A stretch of DNA of 64,000 bases, from assembly GCA_018666235.1 (NCBI GenBank), contig JABJAB010000001.1, positions 106,308-170,307 on the forward strand, given 5' to 3'. Origin of the DNA: Ilumatobacter sp. (GTDB lineage: Bacteria; Actinomycetota; Acidimicrobiia; Acidimicrobiales; Ilumatobacteraceae). The notes under the pieces were generated by a model. That model had not been told where the DNA came from. It did not search any database and worked only from the letters and a program-made list of their open reading frames with translations. Shown one piece after another: positions 32,616 to 40,356 of this stretch; positions within the stretch are counted from its first letter, which is position 1; every line of letters begins with the position of its first letter. The position numbers and the translations under genes were made by a program.

Positions 32616-33143
32616 TCAGGCAGCAGGTCGAAGACGGTGTTCGGGTGGCCGCCAGGCCCCGAACATGTCGAAGTTCGAGGTGCGTTCTGCATGCCGCAGC
32701 AGCGTCGTGATGTTCACCGCCATTTGATAGCAGTGGAAAGCGTGTCGTAGCCGTGCAGCACCAACCGTGCGGGCCCTTTTATTCATGAGCGAGGCTTTCC
32801 AGTGTTGATGCATGGACTCTGTTGACTCGCGTGTGCCGAACAGTTCTCTGTACGCCGGGTCGCCAGGCGGAATTGCTCGGAGCGTGCGCGTACGTGGCTT
32901 GGGCGAAGACCGCGATAATTCCTCCCGAGTCGACTGGTTGGCAATACGTGTCTCAGCCTTGGCGAGTCTTTGAGGGACCTCTGCGCAATCGGGGATTCGC
33001 CAACGAGAAACAACGTTGTAGGTGCCGCCTTTCCGGCGCCGTCGCTTTGTTTGGATTCGTTCGAGCGCAACGGGAATGGGCCCGGTGGTTGAGGCGACTT
33101 CAATGTGCGAGGTACCGTCAACCACGATGACAACAACTATCAA
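32616..33143 (-). pseudogene. transposase remnant
   Basis: A 175-codon open frame without a credible start. VPQRLAKAETRIANQSTREELSRS, RTLRAIPPGDPAYRELFGTRESTESMHQHW and MNKRARTVGAARLRHAFHCYQMAVNITTLLRH (each given in part) resemble the C-terminal half of actinobacterial DDE transposases: an RAIPP-D-P-Y block, a glutamate in R-x-x-x-E, and a conserved closing helix. The N-terminal catalytic Asp residues and both terminal inverted repeats are missing. It suggests that an insertion element helped assemble the island. Confidence 0.55.
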
Positions 33144-33155
33144 TTCTCTACTTTC

Positions 33156-33446
33156 ATGACGCTCGCACTCGCAAAGGAGTTGCAGCTGAGGCAGGGCATG
33201 TCAGAGACTGAGGAATTACGACTTGTGCTTGTCGATTTCCAGGACGCGGAATTTGGTGAAGACGACTGGGAGAACGTGTTCGCTGAAACATTCAGGATGC
33301 AGCCTGAAGAGTTCTACGCAACGCTCAACGAGTACACGATCACCGCATCCCCCGAGCCGTGGTACGAAGGTGACGTCGTCGATGCCGGCCCTGTGATGCC
33401 AAGCGAAGACATCCGCCTCGAAGACATCTTCTCCCAGACCTCGTGA
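33156..33446 (+). CDS. small acidic hypothetical protein
   Basis: A 96-residue protein from ATG 33156 (MTLALAKELQLRQGMSETEE). It is strongly acidic (QDAEFGEDDWENVF, VMPSEDIRLEDIF), with no Cys, no signal peptide and no membrane helix. I do not recognise it. It lies between the transposase remnant and the M20 peptidase gene on the same strand as the latter. It lacks a leader-like cleavage motif, so it is not an obvious second RiPP precursor. A small immunity or accessory protein is possible but unsupported. Confidence 0.45.
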   Translation: MTLALAKELQLRQGMSETEELRLVLVDFQDAEFGEDDWENVFAETFRMQPEEFYATLNEYTITASPEPWYEGDVVDAGPVMPSEDIRLEDIFSQTS

Positions 33447-33539
33447 ACGTCGTCGTGAAGTGCCAAGCCGCCCCAGCAGCCGAATTAGAGAGTAGTTGAC
33501 GGTCGTTTTGCACTCAACGTCCCAAATCGAAGTAGCACG

Positions 33540-34874
33540 ATGAACGCCGAAGCCGAACTCACCCAGGTGCTCGTCCGGAACGCCTGCGTTAACGACGGCT
33601 CAAACAACCCTGGCGAAGAGCGCAACGTCGACGAGTTACTCGCTGTTCTTGAGCCGTCAGCATCAGATATCGAAATAGTTGACTCAGCACCAGGCCGCCG
33701 ATCAATGGTCGCCAAATGGCCAGGTTTCGACCCCGCCGCTCCGGCGCTGATGCTCCTCTGTCACACCGATGTCGTCCCCGCCGAGCCAGCCCGCTGGGAC
33801 CGGGATCCTTTCGGAGCAGAGATACATGACGGGTTCATCTGGGGCCGAGGAACGATGGACATGCTCGGGCATGTCGCAACCATGACGTTGGCCTTTCGCG
33901 ATCTTGTTGCCAGCGGGCGGCATCTCCCTGGCGATGTCATTCTTGCCGCCGTTGCCGATGAAGAGGCGCTTGGCGGCATGGGAATGGGTCACCTCGTCCA
34001 AAAGCATGCCGATCTTGTCAACGCCGACTGGGTTCTTACCGAATCGGGCGGAGTCAGATCAGGGCCTGCAGAAAGTCCACAGTTGGGTGTACTCATCGCA
34101 GAAAAAGGCGCGTGGCGTGTCGCTCTTAACATCTCCGGGGAGCCCGGCCACAGTTCCCTCCCGTACGGAGTCGAGACTGTTCTCTCGATCGCTGCTGAGA
34201 TCGTTCAACGTCTCAGCCAAGACAGCGGGCTCATTCACATCAGCGACGAGTGGCGCGAAGTGGTACGGCACGGCTGGAATCCACAGGCAGCCGAGGTAAT
34301 TACCGACCCTGCTCGCGTTGATGCGGTCATAGCTCGCATGCCGCGCTCGGTCGCTCGGGCCGTACATGCGCTCACTCGAATGACCATTGTCCCCACTCGC
34401 GTGGTCACAGATGGATCCTGGAACTCCATGAGCGCACAGGCCACGGTGGAGTTGGATGTCCGGACAGTGTCCGGGCAAGGGTGGGACGACATTGTCGAAC
34501 ACATCAGCTTCGTTCTTGGCGATGACTTATTTCAGCGGGTCGATATCGAACTCATCCGCTACGCGAATGCCACGCGCTCACCTATCGACACCGAATTGTG
34601 GGGGCTGCTGCAGGAGTGCACCCGCCAGATTGTTCCTGACGCTTCTCTAGTGCCAACGTTCGCCTCAGGATGTACCGACGCAAGGTTCATGCGCGAACGA
34701 GGAGCTACTGCCTACGGGTTTGGGCTCTACAGCACACAGCTAGACGCCCAAGAAGTCCCGATGATGCTGCATGGTGACAACGAACGCGTCGACTTGGAAA
34801 GCCTTTCGCTCATGCGGAGGCTGTGGTCAGAGGTTTTCGACGGGCTGGCACACCGCCCACCTCACTCCAGGTAG
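33540..34874 (+). CDS. M20/M25/M40-family metallopeptidase
   Basis: A 444-residue dizinc hydrolase of the ArgE/DapE/CPG2 superfamily. Metal ligands: H75 in LLCHTDVV, bridging D107 in GRGTMDMLGH, the E141-E142 pair in ADEEALGG (catalytic base plus ligand), and the distal His in MLHGDNERV. The dimerisation domain interrupts the catalytic one around residues 200-320 (SGEPGHSSLPYG). No signal peptide, so it is cytosolic. It sits at the RiPP locus edge, with its last 13 bp overlapping the convergent sulfotransferase gene. It could trim or detoxify the peptide product, or be unrelated amino-acid salvage. Confidence 0.85.
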   Translation: MNAEAELTQVLVRNACVNDGSNNPGEERNVDELLAVLEPSASDIEIVDSAPGRRSMVAKWPGFDPAAPALMLLCHTDVVPAEPARWDRDPFGAEIHDGFIWGRGTMDMLGHVATMTLAFRDLVASGRHLPGDVILAAVADEEALGGMGMGHLVQKHADLVNADWVLTESGGVRSGPAESPQLGVLIAEKGAWRVALNISGEPGHSSLPYGVETVLSIAAEIVQRLSQDSGLIHISDEWREVVRHGWNPQAAEVITDPARVDAVIARMPRSVARAVHALTRMTIVPTRVVTDGSWNSMSAQATVELDVRTVSGQGWDDIVEHISFVLGDDLFQRVDIELIRYANATRSPIDTELWGLLQECTRQIVPDASLVPTFASGCTDARFMRERGATAYGFGLYSTQLDAQEVPMMLHGDNERVDLESLSLMRRLWSEVFDGLAHRPPHSR

Positions 34875-35725
34875 CCGAAGCGGCGCATCATTTCGGCGTG
34901 CTCAACCTCGATCCTGTCGATGAGTTCACGCTCAAGTTCAGAAGCCCAAGCAGCGACTTCGCCTCGCCGAAAAAACACGCGGTCAGGTGCGGCTGCTTCT
35001 ACGAAGCCGTGAACGATTTCAGCGACCGCAAGTCGCTCAAAGGAACATGCTTCAACTGCTGCACTCACTGCCGTTTCGTCAGCCGCAACTCCTAGCCAAC
35101 GGGCTAGGCCAGTCACCGTGGTAATCGGATCTGCAGCCAGGTCCTCGTACCGGAGTACAAGCGTTGGAATGTCGTCTTGTTCGGTCCAGGACTGCACATG
35201 GGACGACCAATTGCCAGGATGAAAGCGATGGTCGTCATCAAGCCGAACCGGAACATCAACCCCCTCGGTAGCCATGATGTCCACTGCGTCCTGGGGGCTG
35301 TGACCGATGTGATGCGCCCAGCTCACAGCTACCGCTCTAGGATCGCGAATGATGTAGATAGCCTTCGCATCGGGCGGTTGCCAGTTCGCCGGATACCCGT
35401 CAGCGACTGGAAGCCAAGCTGCGTGAGTTTTTCGCAGAACACCTTGATCGGCCTCTGCGCGGTCAGCCAGGGCCCAACCGAGACGCTGGAAGCCGTGGGC
35501 CGCCACATCATCAATATCCGACACCGACAAACCCAGGCCTCGCATCAGATCATCACTTGCGTGGCCTTCCGCCCCAAGCCGATTGATATCAGGTGGATGC
35601 CCGGTGCGAAGCGCCTGGGCCAGGCTACGAACCCAAGTGTTCCCAGACTTCGGATATGACGCACACCAAACAGTCCGGCTACGAGGCGTCGCCCCATCCC
35701 CTTGCTCATCGTGCGTTGGCTTCAT
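34862..35725 (-). CDS. PAPS-dependent sulfotransferase
   Basis: A 287-residue sulfotransferase. The 5'-phosphosulfate loop YPKSGNTW lies at residues 24-31, and the 3'-phosphate motif is IIRDPRAVAVSWAHH; RYEDLAADP and FFRRGEVAAWASELE complete the family pattern. The ATG at 35725 overlaps the stop of the HPr-kinase-like gene as TGATG, so translation is coupled. It is the last gene of the precursor-ycaO-tfuA operon. It would transfer sulfate to a hydroxyl group, most simply a Ser/Thr of the precursor core or a hydroxylated residue made by the 2OG oxygenase. That target is an inference. Confidence 0.88.
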   Translation of the reverse strand: MKPTHDEQGDGATPRSRTVWCASYPKSGNTWVRSLAQALRTGHPPDINRLGAEGHASDDLMRGLGLSVSDIDDVAAHGFQRLGWALADRAEADQGVLRKTHAAWLPVADGYPANWQPPDAKAIYIIRDPRAVAVSWAHHIGHSPQDAVDIMATEGVDVPVRLDDDHRFHPGNWSSHVQSWTEQDDIPTLVLRYEDLAADPITTVTGLARWLGVAADETAVSAAVEACSFERLAVAEIVHGFVEAAAPDRVFFRRGEVAAWASELERELIDRIEVEHAEMMRRFGYLE

Positions 35726-36534
35726 CACATCAGCTCCGAGAAAGCGGTCTCGATCATGCCTGCAAGTACCGGCGGTGAGCTCCGCCGCACTACGGCTTCG
35801 TCACTGCTAATCGGTCGACGCACTCGAACCCCCGGCACAGCGGGAACGCACGCTGGCGGCTGGTCTGAACCATTTACAAGAGGGGGAACGGGGCTCGTAG
35901 CTAAGCGCTCGGCGAGAAGGTCAGCGCCCTCAGACCCCTGGATGACTGCCTCACGCAAAGCCAGTCTTCGCGACAAGACCACAACGCCACCAAGGCGACC
36001 CGTTCGGGTGGGCGAGCACTGGATCTCGACGCGGTCACGGCCGGAGACAGCTGCGCTCAGCCGACTGCTCTCCACCCCAAGAGCAACTGATCGGTCAACA
36101 GTGACCACGTCATTAAAGCGGACAGGGACGCCATCGTCACCCCACCCAACAACGCCATCTGAAGTAAGGGCCCATCCTCGCTTCATCATTGCTAAGGCGA
36201 GAACGGAGCATCCGGTTCGGGGTGCACCCGTCAAGATGACCGTACGTCCGCCTCGCTCAACGCAGGACCCGTTCATTGCCGTGAGTCCGTTCGCTCGAAG
36301 CCACTGGCCTGTAGCCCACGTTCCCAGTTGGCCAAGGACCTGGTCGCGGCTCTTCTGGTCTGGGCCGGACACAATGACAGCCTCGGCAGAGACCTCCGTT
36401 GAGCCGAGTTCAGGAAGGTCAAGTTTGACTGAGCGAGGCAGCCGGCGAAAACCAGGCATCGGACCGCGCACTGGGATTGACCCGTCGCGAAACTCGACAG
36501 GCAGAACGATTGACGAAGTGGGATCAGCGACCAC
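35725..36534 (-). CDS. HPr-kinase-like protein with a degenerate P-loop
   Basis: A 269-residue protein resembling the HPr kinase/phosphorylase C-terminal fold found in RiPP clusters (AMNGSCVERGGRTVILTGAP, in part; then MMKRGWALTSDGVVGWGDDGVPV). The Walker A position reads GAPRTGCS at residues 103-110: the essential Lys of GxxxxGK[ST] is Cys109. HPr-kinase-like proteins in lasso-peptide loci phosphorylate precursors. Without the Lys this one may be catalytically altered or only a binding protein. It overlaps the tfuA-like gene by 11 bp and the sulfotransferase by 1 bp, so all are one translational unit. Confidence 0.7.
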   Translation of the reverse strand: MVADPTSSIVLPVEFRDGSIPVRGPMPGFRRLPRSVKLDLPELGSTEVSAEAVIVSGPDQKSRDQVLGQLGTWATGQWLRANGLTAMNGSCVERGGRTVILTGAPRTGCSVLALAMMKRGWALTSDGVVGWGDDGVPVRFNDVVTVDRSVALGVESSRLSAAVSGRDRVEIQCSPTRTGRLGGVVVLSRRLALREAVIQGSEGADLLAERLATSPVPPLVNGSDQPPACVPAVPGVRVRRPISSDEAVVRRSSPPVLAGMIETAFSELM

Positions 36535-37951
36535 GAGACATCAGCGGTTCGCCGTCGTCAAAGAACCGAACGCCTTCGCCTACATCAGGTAGCAGACCTG
36601 TTCCGAACAACGCCTGGAACGCTCTCACCGAAGTCTGGATCGTGGCGAGCAACTCAGCGACGGATCCGAGCTCGTTTCGTTCGACGTATTCGATGAAGTC
36701 TTCAGGGATTTCCCAATCTGATAGCGATACATGAGTGGCGATCGCCTGCTGTGGGGTGATTTCACCCTCCACGACGACAGAACTCGCAAGCGATTCCTGA
36801 AGCGCGGCAGCATGCTTGACCTCGTCGTACCGACCGGACCGTCGAAGTTCGTCGAGAAACAACCTCGTGATGACCCCGTGTTGGGTTTGACCGAGGTGAC
36901 TGTGTTCAATGCGCCTCACTAGCGCTTCGCGAACAATCATCTCGCGCAGATGATTGGCGTCAAGATCAAGTTCTTGTGCTCGTCTGTTCAGTTCATCATC
37001 TGGGACTTCTAGGCGTTTACAAAGAGCTGCGCGGGCGGCCTCCAACTCGGACTCTGTTGGAGCCCCTCCGAACCAGTGACCCATCCATGCAAGCGCATTC
37101 CGTTGTCGGGCGACGCTCATCACTTCTTCGTAATCAGCTTCGTTGATCGCTGCGTAACGGCGAATCCGATCGAAGGTTACCGGTAGCCCGTCGCTGGATT
37201 CCACAATCACATCTCGAGACAAAACCGCTTGGAACACCCCCGACATGACAGTGCCAGGTCGACGCTCAGCGGGCGGGGCATCGGCGGGAAGGTTGCGCAT
37301 TTTTTCGAGCAGCGCAATTGCGTCACGTCGTTTCGGGTCGAGCTCTTGTGTACGCGTCTTAAAGAATTCGCGCAGAAATCCAACCTCTTGAGCGCCGACG
37401 CCTAGCTCGACAGCATCAACAAGTGAGTCGGCCAGCCTCCGCTCTGGGAACCACCGTTGCTCCTGTCGGCGGATCAGTTCATTGGACAGGTCGTCTCCGA
37501 TGAGACCCTCAGCCGCAGTTGCGGTGAGTACAGCTCGGATCGTCACCATCGCATCTGAAAGCGGACGGAATCCTGAAGATTCATCGGAGTGAGTAAGAGC
37601 TACGTCAGCATCGTTCTCCAATTTTCCACTTGCGAAGCCCTCGAAAATCTCGCCAACCCCCAGCATTCCGTACAGGGCACACTCTGCGGCCCGCAGCGCT
37701 CCCATGCTGCTCGAACCGAGGACCCATGCCCCGCCGTCCATGGCGTAGAGCAGCTCCTTGTGGAACACGGACATGTTCTGCAAGAACGTCCCGTCGACCA
37801 GGCCGATGGCGTGCGGGCGGTACCTGCGCGTTGCGCCAAGCACATCACCCATTGCCGCCGGAGGAAGAAAGATTGCTTCTGGCAACAGGGCAACGGCTTC
37901 TTCGCGCGACAACGACGGGCCGAGGAAGACCACTTGCGCCCGGTCGTTCAC
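36524..37951 (-). CDS. TfuA-like YcaO partner with a long C-terminal extension
   Basis: A 475-residue protein. Residues ~5-215 are the TfuA domain: VVFLGPSLSREEAVALLP, FLPPAAMGDVLGA, IGLVDGTFLQNMSVFHKELLYAM, GSSSMGALRAAECALYGM (given in parts). TfuA partners work with YcaO enzymes to install thioamides, probably by delivering sulfide. Residues ~255-470 form an additional alpha-helical region (VTFDRIRRYAAINEADYEEVM, EDFIEYVERNELGSVAELL) not seen in minimal TfuA proteins of ~220-250 residues. The GTG start at 37951 overlaps the ycaO stop as GTGA. An ATG 30 bp upstream is less likely because of that overlap. Confidence 0.85.
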   Translation of the reverse strand: MNDRAQVVFLGPSLSREEAVALLPEAIFLPPAAMGDVLGATRRYRPHAIGLVDGTFLQNMSVFHKELLYAMDGGAWVLGSSSMGALRAAECALYGMLGVGEIFEGFASGKLENDADVALTHSDESSGFRPLSDAMVTIRAVLTATAAEGLIGDDLSNELIRRQEQRWFPERRLADSLVDAVELGVGAQEVGFLREFFKTRTQELDPKRRDAIALLEKMRNLPADAPPAERRPGTVMSGVFQAVLSRDVIVESSDGLPVTFDRIRRYAAINEADYEEVMSVARQRNALAWMGHWFGGAPTESELEAARAALCKRLEVPDDELNRRAQELDLDANHLREMIVREALVRRIEHSHLGQTQHGVITRLFLDELRRSGRYDEVKHAAALQESLASSVVVEGEITPQQAIATHVSLSDWEIPEDFIEYVERNELGSVAELLATIQTSVRAFQALFGTGLLPDVGEGVRFFDDGEPLMSRGR

Positions 37952-39171
37952 GCCGTCTCCAACCGGTAGTCGTCGACCCAAGCCTGACCCCGTTCACCCA
38001 CCGCCGCGTACGAAAACATGTACCCCTCGAGGCCCGGAACGATCACTCGGACAACCTGCACAGGGTCATCGGGAGATGTGTGCCGGATCACCAAGATCTG
38101 AGAAAAGCCGGCCGAGCGAAGCATCGTGGCAGCTCGCTCAAGGTCGCCTTCGACGCTTCCGGTGCTGAGGTTGACATCGTTGTCGAAGACTCCCTCAACG
38201 GACGTCGGTGTGCTCACTGTCGACGACGTTGCCGCTGCGCGCTGACTCTCGAACATGTCATCGCGCGCCCCTGACACGATGAGACAACGCCCCTGCGCTG
38301 CTTCAGTGACTGCTCGCACCAACGCAGCGGATGCGGACAACGACGCGCCCGCTCCTTTGAACGATCCAGTTCGACCGCCGGGAACGTCATGCAAGTAGGC
38401 GACCACAATCGGAATACCGATTTCGGTTGTGGCATCCACAACTTCAAGTCGCAACCCGGCTGCTTCGATGCGATCAGCAACTGAGGGCTCAACAGCTCGG
38501 AGACGCGCCATGCCGTCAAGATGCGGGCGATCACCCACATGAGTGGTCAGTGTCATCCCGTCTCGCTCGACGACCTCCATAAGACCACTCAAAATGGCCT
38601 CCAAGACGTGTGCCCCGCTTGCCAAGCCGTTCGAACCAGTGATGAAGGGCCGGTATGACTTGTCACCGCCCAGCGCCACTGCGACAAGGCCATCAGGAAC
38701 CCAGACCTCAGTCCCGGCGATGATGTCCCAGGAGGGCGTCCATCGGATGGGCACATCAGGCGTCCACAGCGACCCCTTCGCCTGCGGGCACAAAGATCCA
38801 TCCACAGTGACGACGCCACGCCAGCGGAGTTCATTCTGACTGGCGACGACTGAGGCGATTTCCAGGTGTTCCCACACCGCCTGTTCGCAGCACTCCATGA
38901 CCGCGCTCACCCAACTGGCATCCGGACTAACCCCTTTGCCGCTGCCGCTCGCAAGGGTTCGTCCCTGCGGCTTGATCGCCATGTGGACCGGAAGCCCAAT
39001 GCGGTCAAAGCCCGTTAGGTGAGCGACCCGCGTAATCCCGTATGCGCCGAGGTGTTGAGACAGCTCTCCCCGCAGATCAGAGGTCTCTCTTGAACGGAGA
39101 CCCGAAGAGGTCACCAAGGTTCGTAGAGGCTGCTCGTCGACAGCGAGTAGGTGATCAAGATTCAACGTCAT
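37948..39171 (-). CDS. YcaO-family ATP-dependent peptide backbone-modifying enzyme
   Basis: A 407-residue YcaO enzyme. The ATP/Mg site is marked by AVMECCEQAVWEHLE, AILSGLMEVVERDGMT and VRAVTEAAQGRCLIVSG. It phosphorylates a backbone amide oxygen of the precursor so that a nucleophile can replace it. The C-terminus ends VDDYRLETA without the PxPxP tail that azoline-forming YcaO proteins usually carry. The next gene is a TfuA protein, so thioamide formation is the best prediction. The start ATG 39171 (MTLNLDHLLAVDEQ) follows a 130-bp gap from the precursor gene, which holds a hairpin. Confidence 0.92.
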   Translation of the reverse strand: MTLNLDHLLAVDEQPLRTLVTSSGLRSRETSDLRGELSQHLGAYGITRVAHLTGFDRIGLPVHMAIKPQGRTLASGSGKGVSPDASWVSAVMECCEQAVWEHLEIASVVASQNELRWRGVVTVDGSLCPQAKGSLWTPDVPIRWTPSWDIIAGTEVWVPDGLVAVALGGDKSYRPFITGSNGLASGAHVLEAILSGLMEVVERDGMTLTTHVGDRPHLDGMARLRAVEPSVADRIEAAGLRLEVVDATTEIGIPIVVAYLHDVPGGRTGSFKGAGASLSASAALVRAVTEAAQGRCLIVSGARDDMFESQRAAATSSTVSTPTSVEGVFDNDVNLSTGSVEGDLERAATMLRSAGFSQILVIRHTSPDDPVQVVRVIVPGLEGYMFSYAAVGERGQAWVDDYRLETA

Positions 39172-39262
39172 GGAGACTCTATTCTTAGACAGAGTCACCT
39201 CTGCGAATCCGCGTCGGTTCAGCGGGCTCAGAAGCCAGCTTCACCAAAGAGTTGGTTCGTTT

Positions 39263-39285
39263 CGGCTGCTCGTCAGAAACAGCCG
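39263..39285 (-). terminator. hairpin between precursor gene and ycaO (possible attenuator)
   Basis: Stem CGGCTG/CAGCCG with an 11-base loop lies 17 nt beyond the precursor stop. No T-run. Its position fits a partial terminator or mRNA-stabilising hairpin that would give more precursor than enzyme mRNA, as is common in RiPP operons. Confidence 0.5.
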
Positions 39286-39301
39286 AGGCAGCTACGGCTA
39301 A

Positions 39302-39556
39302 TCAGGCTGCAACAGCTGATGCGGCTGCGGGGACCGCGGCCGGCGCTGCCGAAGTCGCAGCAGTCGTGGTCGTGCCAGCACCGCTAACGCCTTCAAGGTT
39401 CGAGGTGTGGGCGTTCACATCGGCGTGCGACGGCACGTCAACTCCGTGGTCACGCAGCACGGCAGCGCGCTCGTCGGCGTTCCCAGCTGCGGTCACCTTC
39501 GCGTGGAGGTCAGGGTTGTCGTTGATGGCTTTTGCAGCTGCTACGTAGGCGTTCAT
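39302..39556 (-). CDS. RiPP precursor peptide with Nif11-like leader and Ala/Thr/Ser/Pro core
   Basis: An 84-residue peptide, stop at 39302. Residues 1-60 look like a Nif11-type leader: a helical start (AYVAAAKAINDNPDL), then the GVDVPSHADV segment, ending in LEGVSGA. That end fits the LEGVxGG/GA-type double-glycine site cut by C39 peptidases. The predicted core (residues 61-84) is GTTTT followed by Ala with three more Thr/Ser, two Pro and two Val, no Cys, no charge, no aromatic residue. The gene heads the YcaO-TfuA operon and faces the NHLM-type exporter with a C39 domain, which strongly supports the call. Promoter spacing predicts a leaderless mRNA. A missed longer start is unlikely because the -10 box lies 8 nt upstream. 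Confidence 0.85.
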   Translation of the reverse strand: MNAYVAAAKAINDNPDLHAKVTAAGNADERAAVLRDHGVDVPSHADVNAHTSNLEGVSGAGTTTTAATSAAPAAVPAAASAVAA

Positions 39557-39564
39557 AGCATCTC

Positions 39565-39593
39565 ATAATAGGGCGCAGTGCCGGCGTCGTCAA
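39565..39593 (-). promoter_or_regulatory. promoter of the precursor operon; predicted leaderless start
   Basis: On the minus strand TTGACG (39588-39593), a 17-bp spacer and TATTAT (39565-39570). Transcription should begin about 39558, two bases before the ATG at 39556, so the mRNA would be leaderless, with no ribosome-binding site needed. Confidence 0.6.
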
Positions 39594-39647
39594 GGAAGTC
39601 TCTCCAAAGGTCAGGCACAGGTGCGGCTTCAGAGATCGTTTTAGATT

Positions 39648-39676
39648 TTGACCGGCAGCACCGATCTGAGTACGGT
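39648..39676 (+). promoter_or_regulatory. promoter of the divergent oxygenase-exporter operon
   Basis: TTGACC (39648-39653), a 17-bp spacer and TACGGT (39671-39676). The -10 is weaker than in the facing precursor promoter. The two -35 boxes are only 54 bp apart, back to back, so one regulator could serve both. Confidence 0.45.
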
Positions 39677-39700
39677 CCTTGGATCAAAGGAACGAAAAAC

Positions 39701-39763
39701 ATGCGCAACGGGTTTTGTAAAAGAGCAAGAATGCGCCGTTCAAAGATTCTTCTGCCGGCCTGA
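39701..39763 (+). CDS. possible 20-residue leader peptide ahead of the oxygenase gene
   Basis: ATG 39701 with AAAGGA 9 nt upstream opens a 20-codon basic peptide (MRNGFCKRARMRRSKILLPA) that stops 19 nt before the oxygenase ATG. It may be an upstream ORF controlling translation of the exporter operon, or the relic of a longer N-terminus in another frame. It is short and without homologue known to me, so confidence is low. Confidence 0.3.
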   Translation: MRNGFCKRARMRRSKILLPA

Positions 39764-39782
39764 TTTTGGCGTCGTGAGACTT

Positions 39783-40316
39783 ATGGAATATCCCACCGGC
39801 CTCGAGGTTCACGACAACGTGTTCGCTGGCCCAGATGCCGTCATCGATGCAATCCGGGATCACCCTGAGTGGCGACGCTCGCCTGTAGGAACCTCTCCCA
39901 CAGAGAGTGATATTCGTACCAGCGAGTCACTGTTCCTTCCCTTCATCTCGTACTCGCACCCGGAGTCAATTCACCAATTCGCGAAGTCCGTTGCAAACTT
40001 GCTGACCGACTACGCACAACGGTACGCAGTTCAATTCAGCAACTTTGAGCCGATTTCGTTCAACCGGTATTTACCTGGCCAGGATTTCAGAGCGCATACG
40101 GATTATTTCGAAGGGTCAAACCGAGTGATCTCGGCGATCGCGTACCTCAACACGGTCAATGGCGGCGGAATGACAAACTTCATCTACCACGGCAAAGAAG
40201 TTGACGCAGTTGCTGGCCGGGTCACTGTCTTCCCGTCGAACTACCTGTTTGCGCACGCTGCACTTCCGCCAACCACCGATACGAAGTACTCGGCAGCGTT
40301 CTGGGTCCGCGGATGA
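39783..40316 (+). CDS. 2-oxoglutarate/Fe(II)-dependent oxygenase (prolyl-hydroxylase-like)
   Basis: A 177-residue double-stranded beta-helix oxygenase. Iron ligands are the His and Asp in FRAHTDYFEG and the distal His in YLFAHAALPPT; the Lys in TKYSAAFWV is the likely 2OG-binding residue. SFNRYLPGQDFRAH, AIAYLNTVNGGGMTNFIYHG and GRVTVFPSNYLF match the P4H-type fold, shorter than full prolyl hydroxylases. ATG 39783 has only a weak ribosome-binding site; GTG 39774 is an alternative. It begins the exporter operon divergent from the precursor. It could hydroxylate the two Pro residues, or a Val/Ala, of the core; that is inference. Confidence 0.8.
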   Translation: MEYPTGLEVHDNVFAGPDAVIDAIRDHPEWRRSPVGTSPTESDIRTSESLFLPFISYSHPESIHQFAKSVANLLTDYAQRYAVQFSNFEPISFNRYLPGQDFRAHTDYFEGSNRVISAIAYLNTVNGGGMTNFIYHGKEVDAVAGRVTVFPSNYLFAHAALPPTTDTKYSAAFWVRG

Positions 40317-40356
40317 GACCAAACTGGAAACCACACCAAGTCGAAGGAGCGTCAAC

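Noticed and set aside
33156..33446. Second RiPP precursor
   Set aside because: No leader-like segment, no Gly-Gly/Gly-Ala cleavage motif and a strongly acidic C-terminus, unlike the peptide at 39302-39556.
39252..39548. Plus-strand 98-codon open frame over the precursor gene
   Set aside because: Ala/Thr-rich product arises from reading the Ala-rich precursor antisense; no ribosome-binding site and wrong direction for the operon.
39648..39782. Upstream TTG start extending the 2OG oxygenase by 45 residues
   Set aside because: The TTG is part of the -35 box and the extension has no family similarity.
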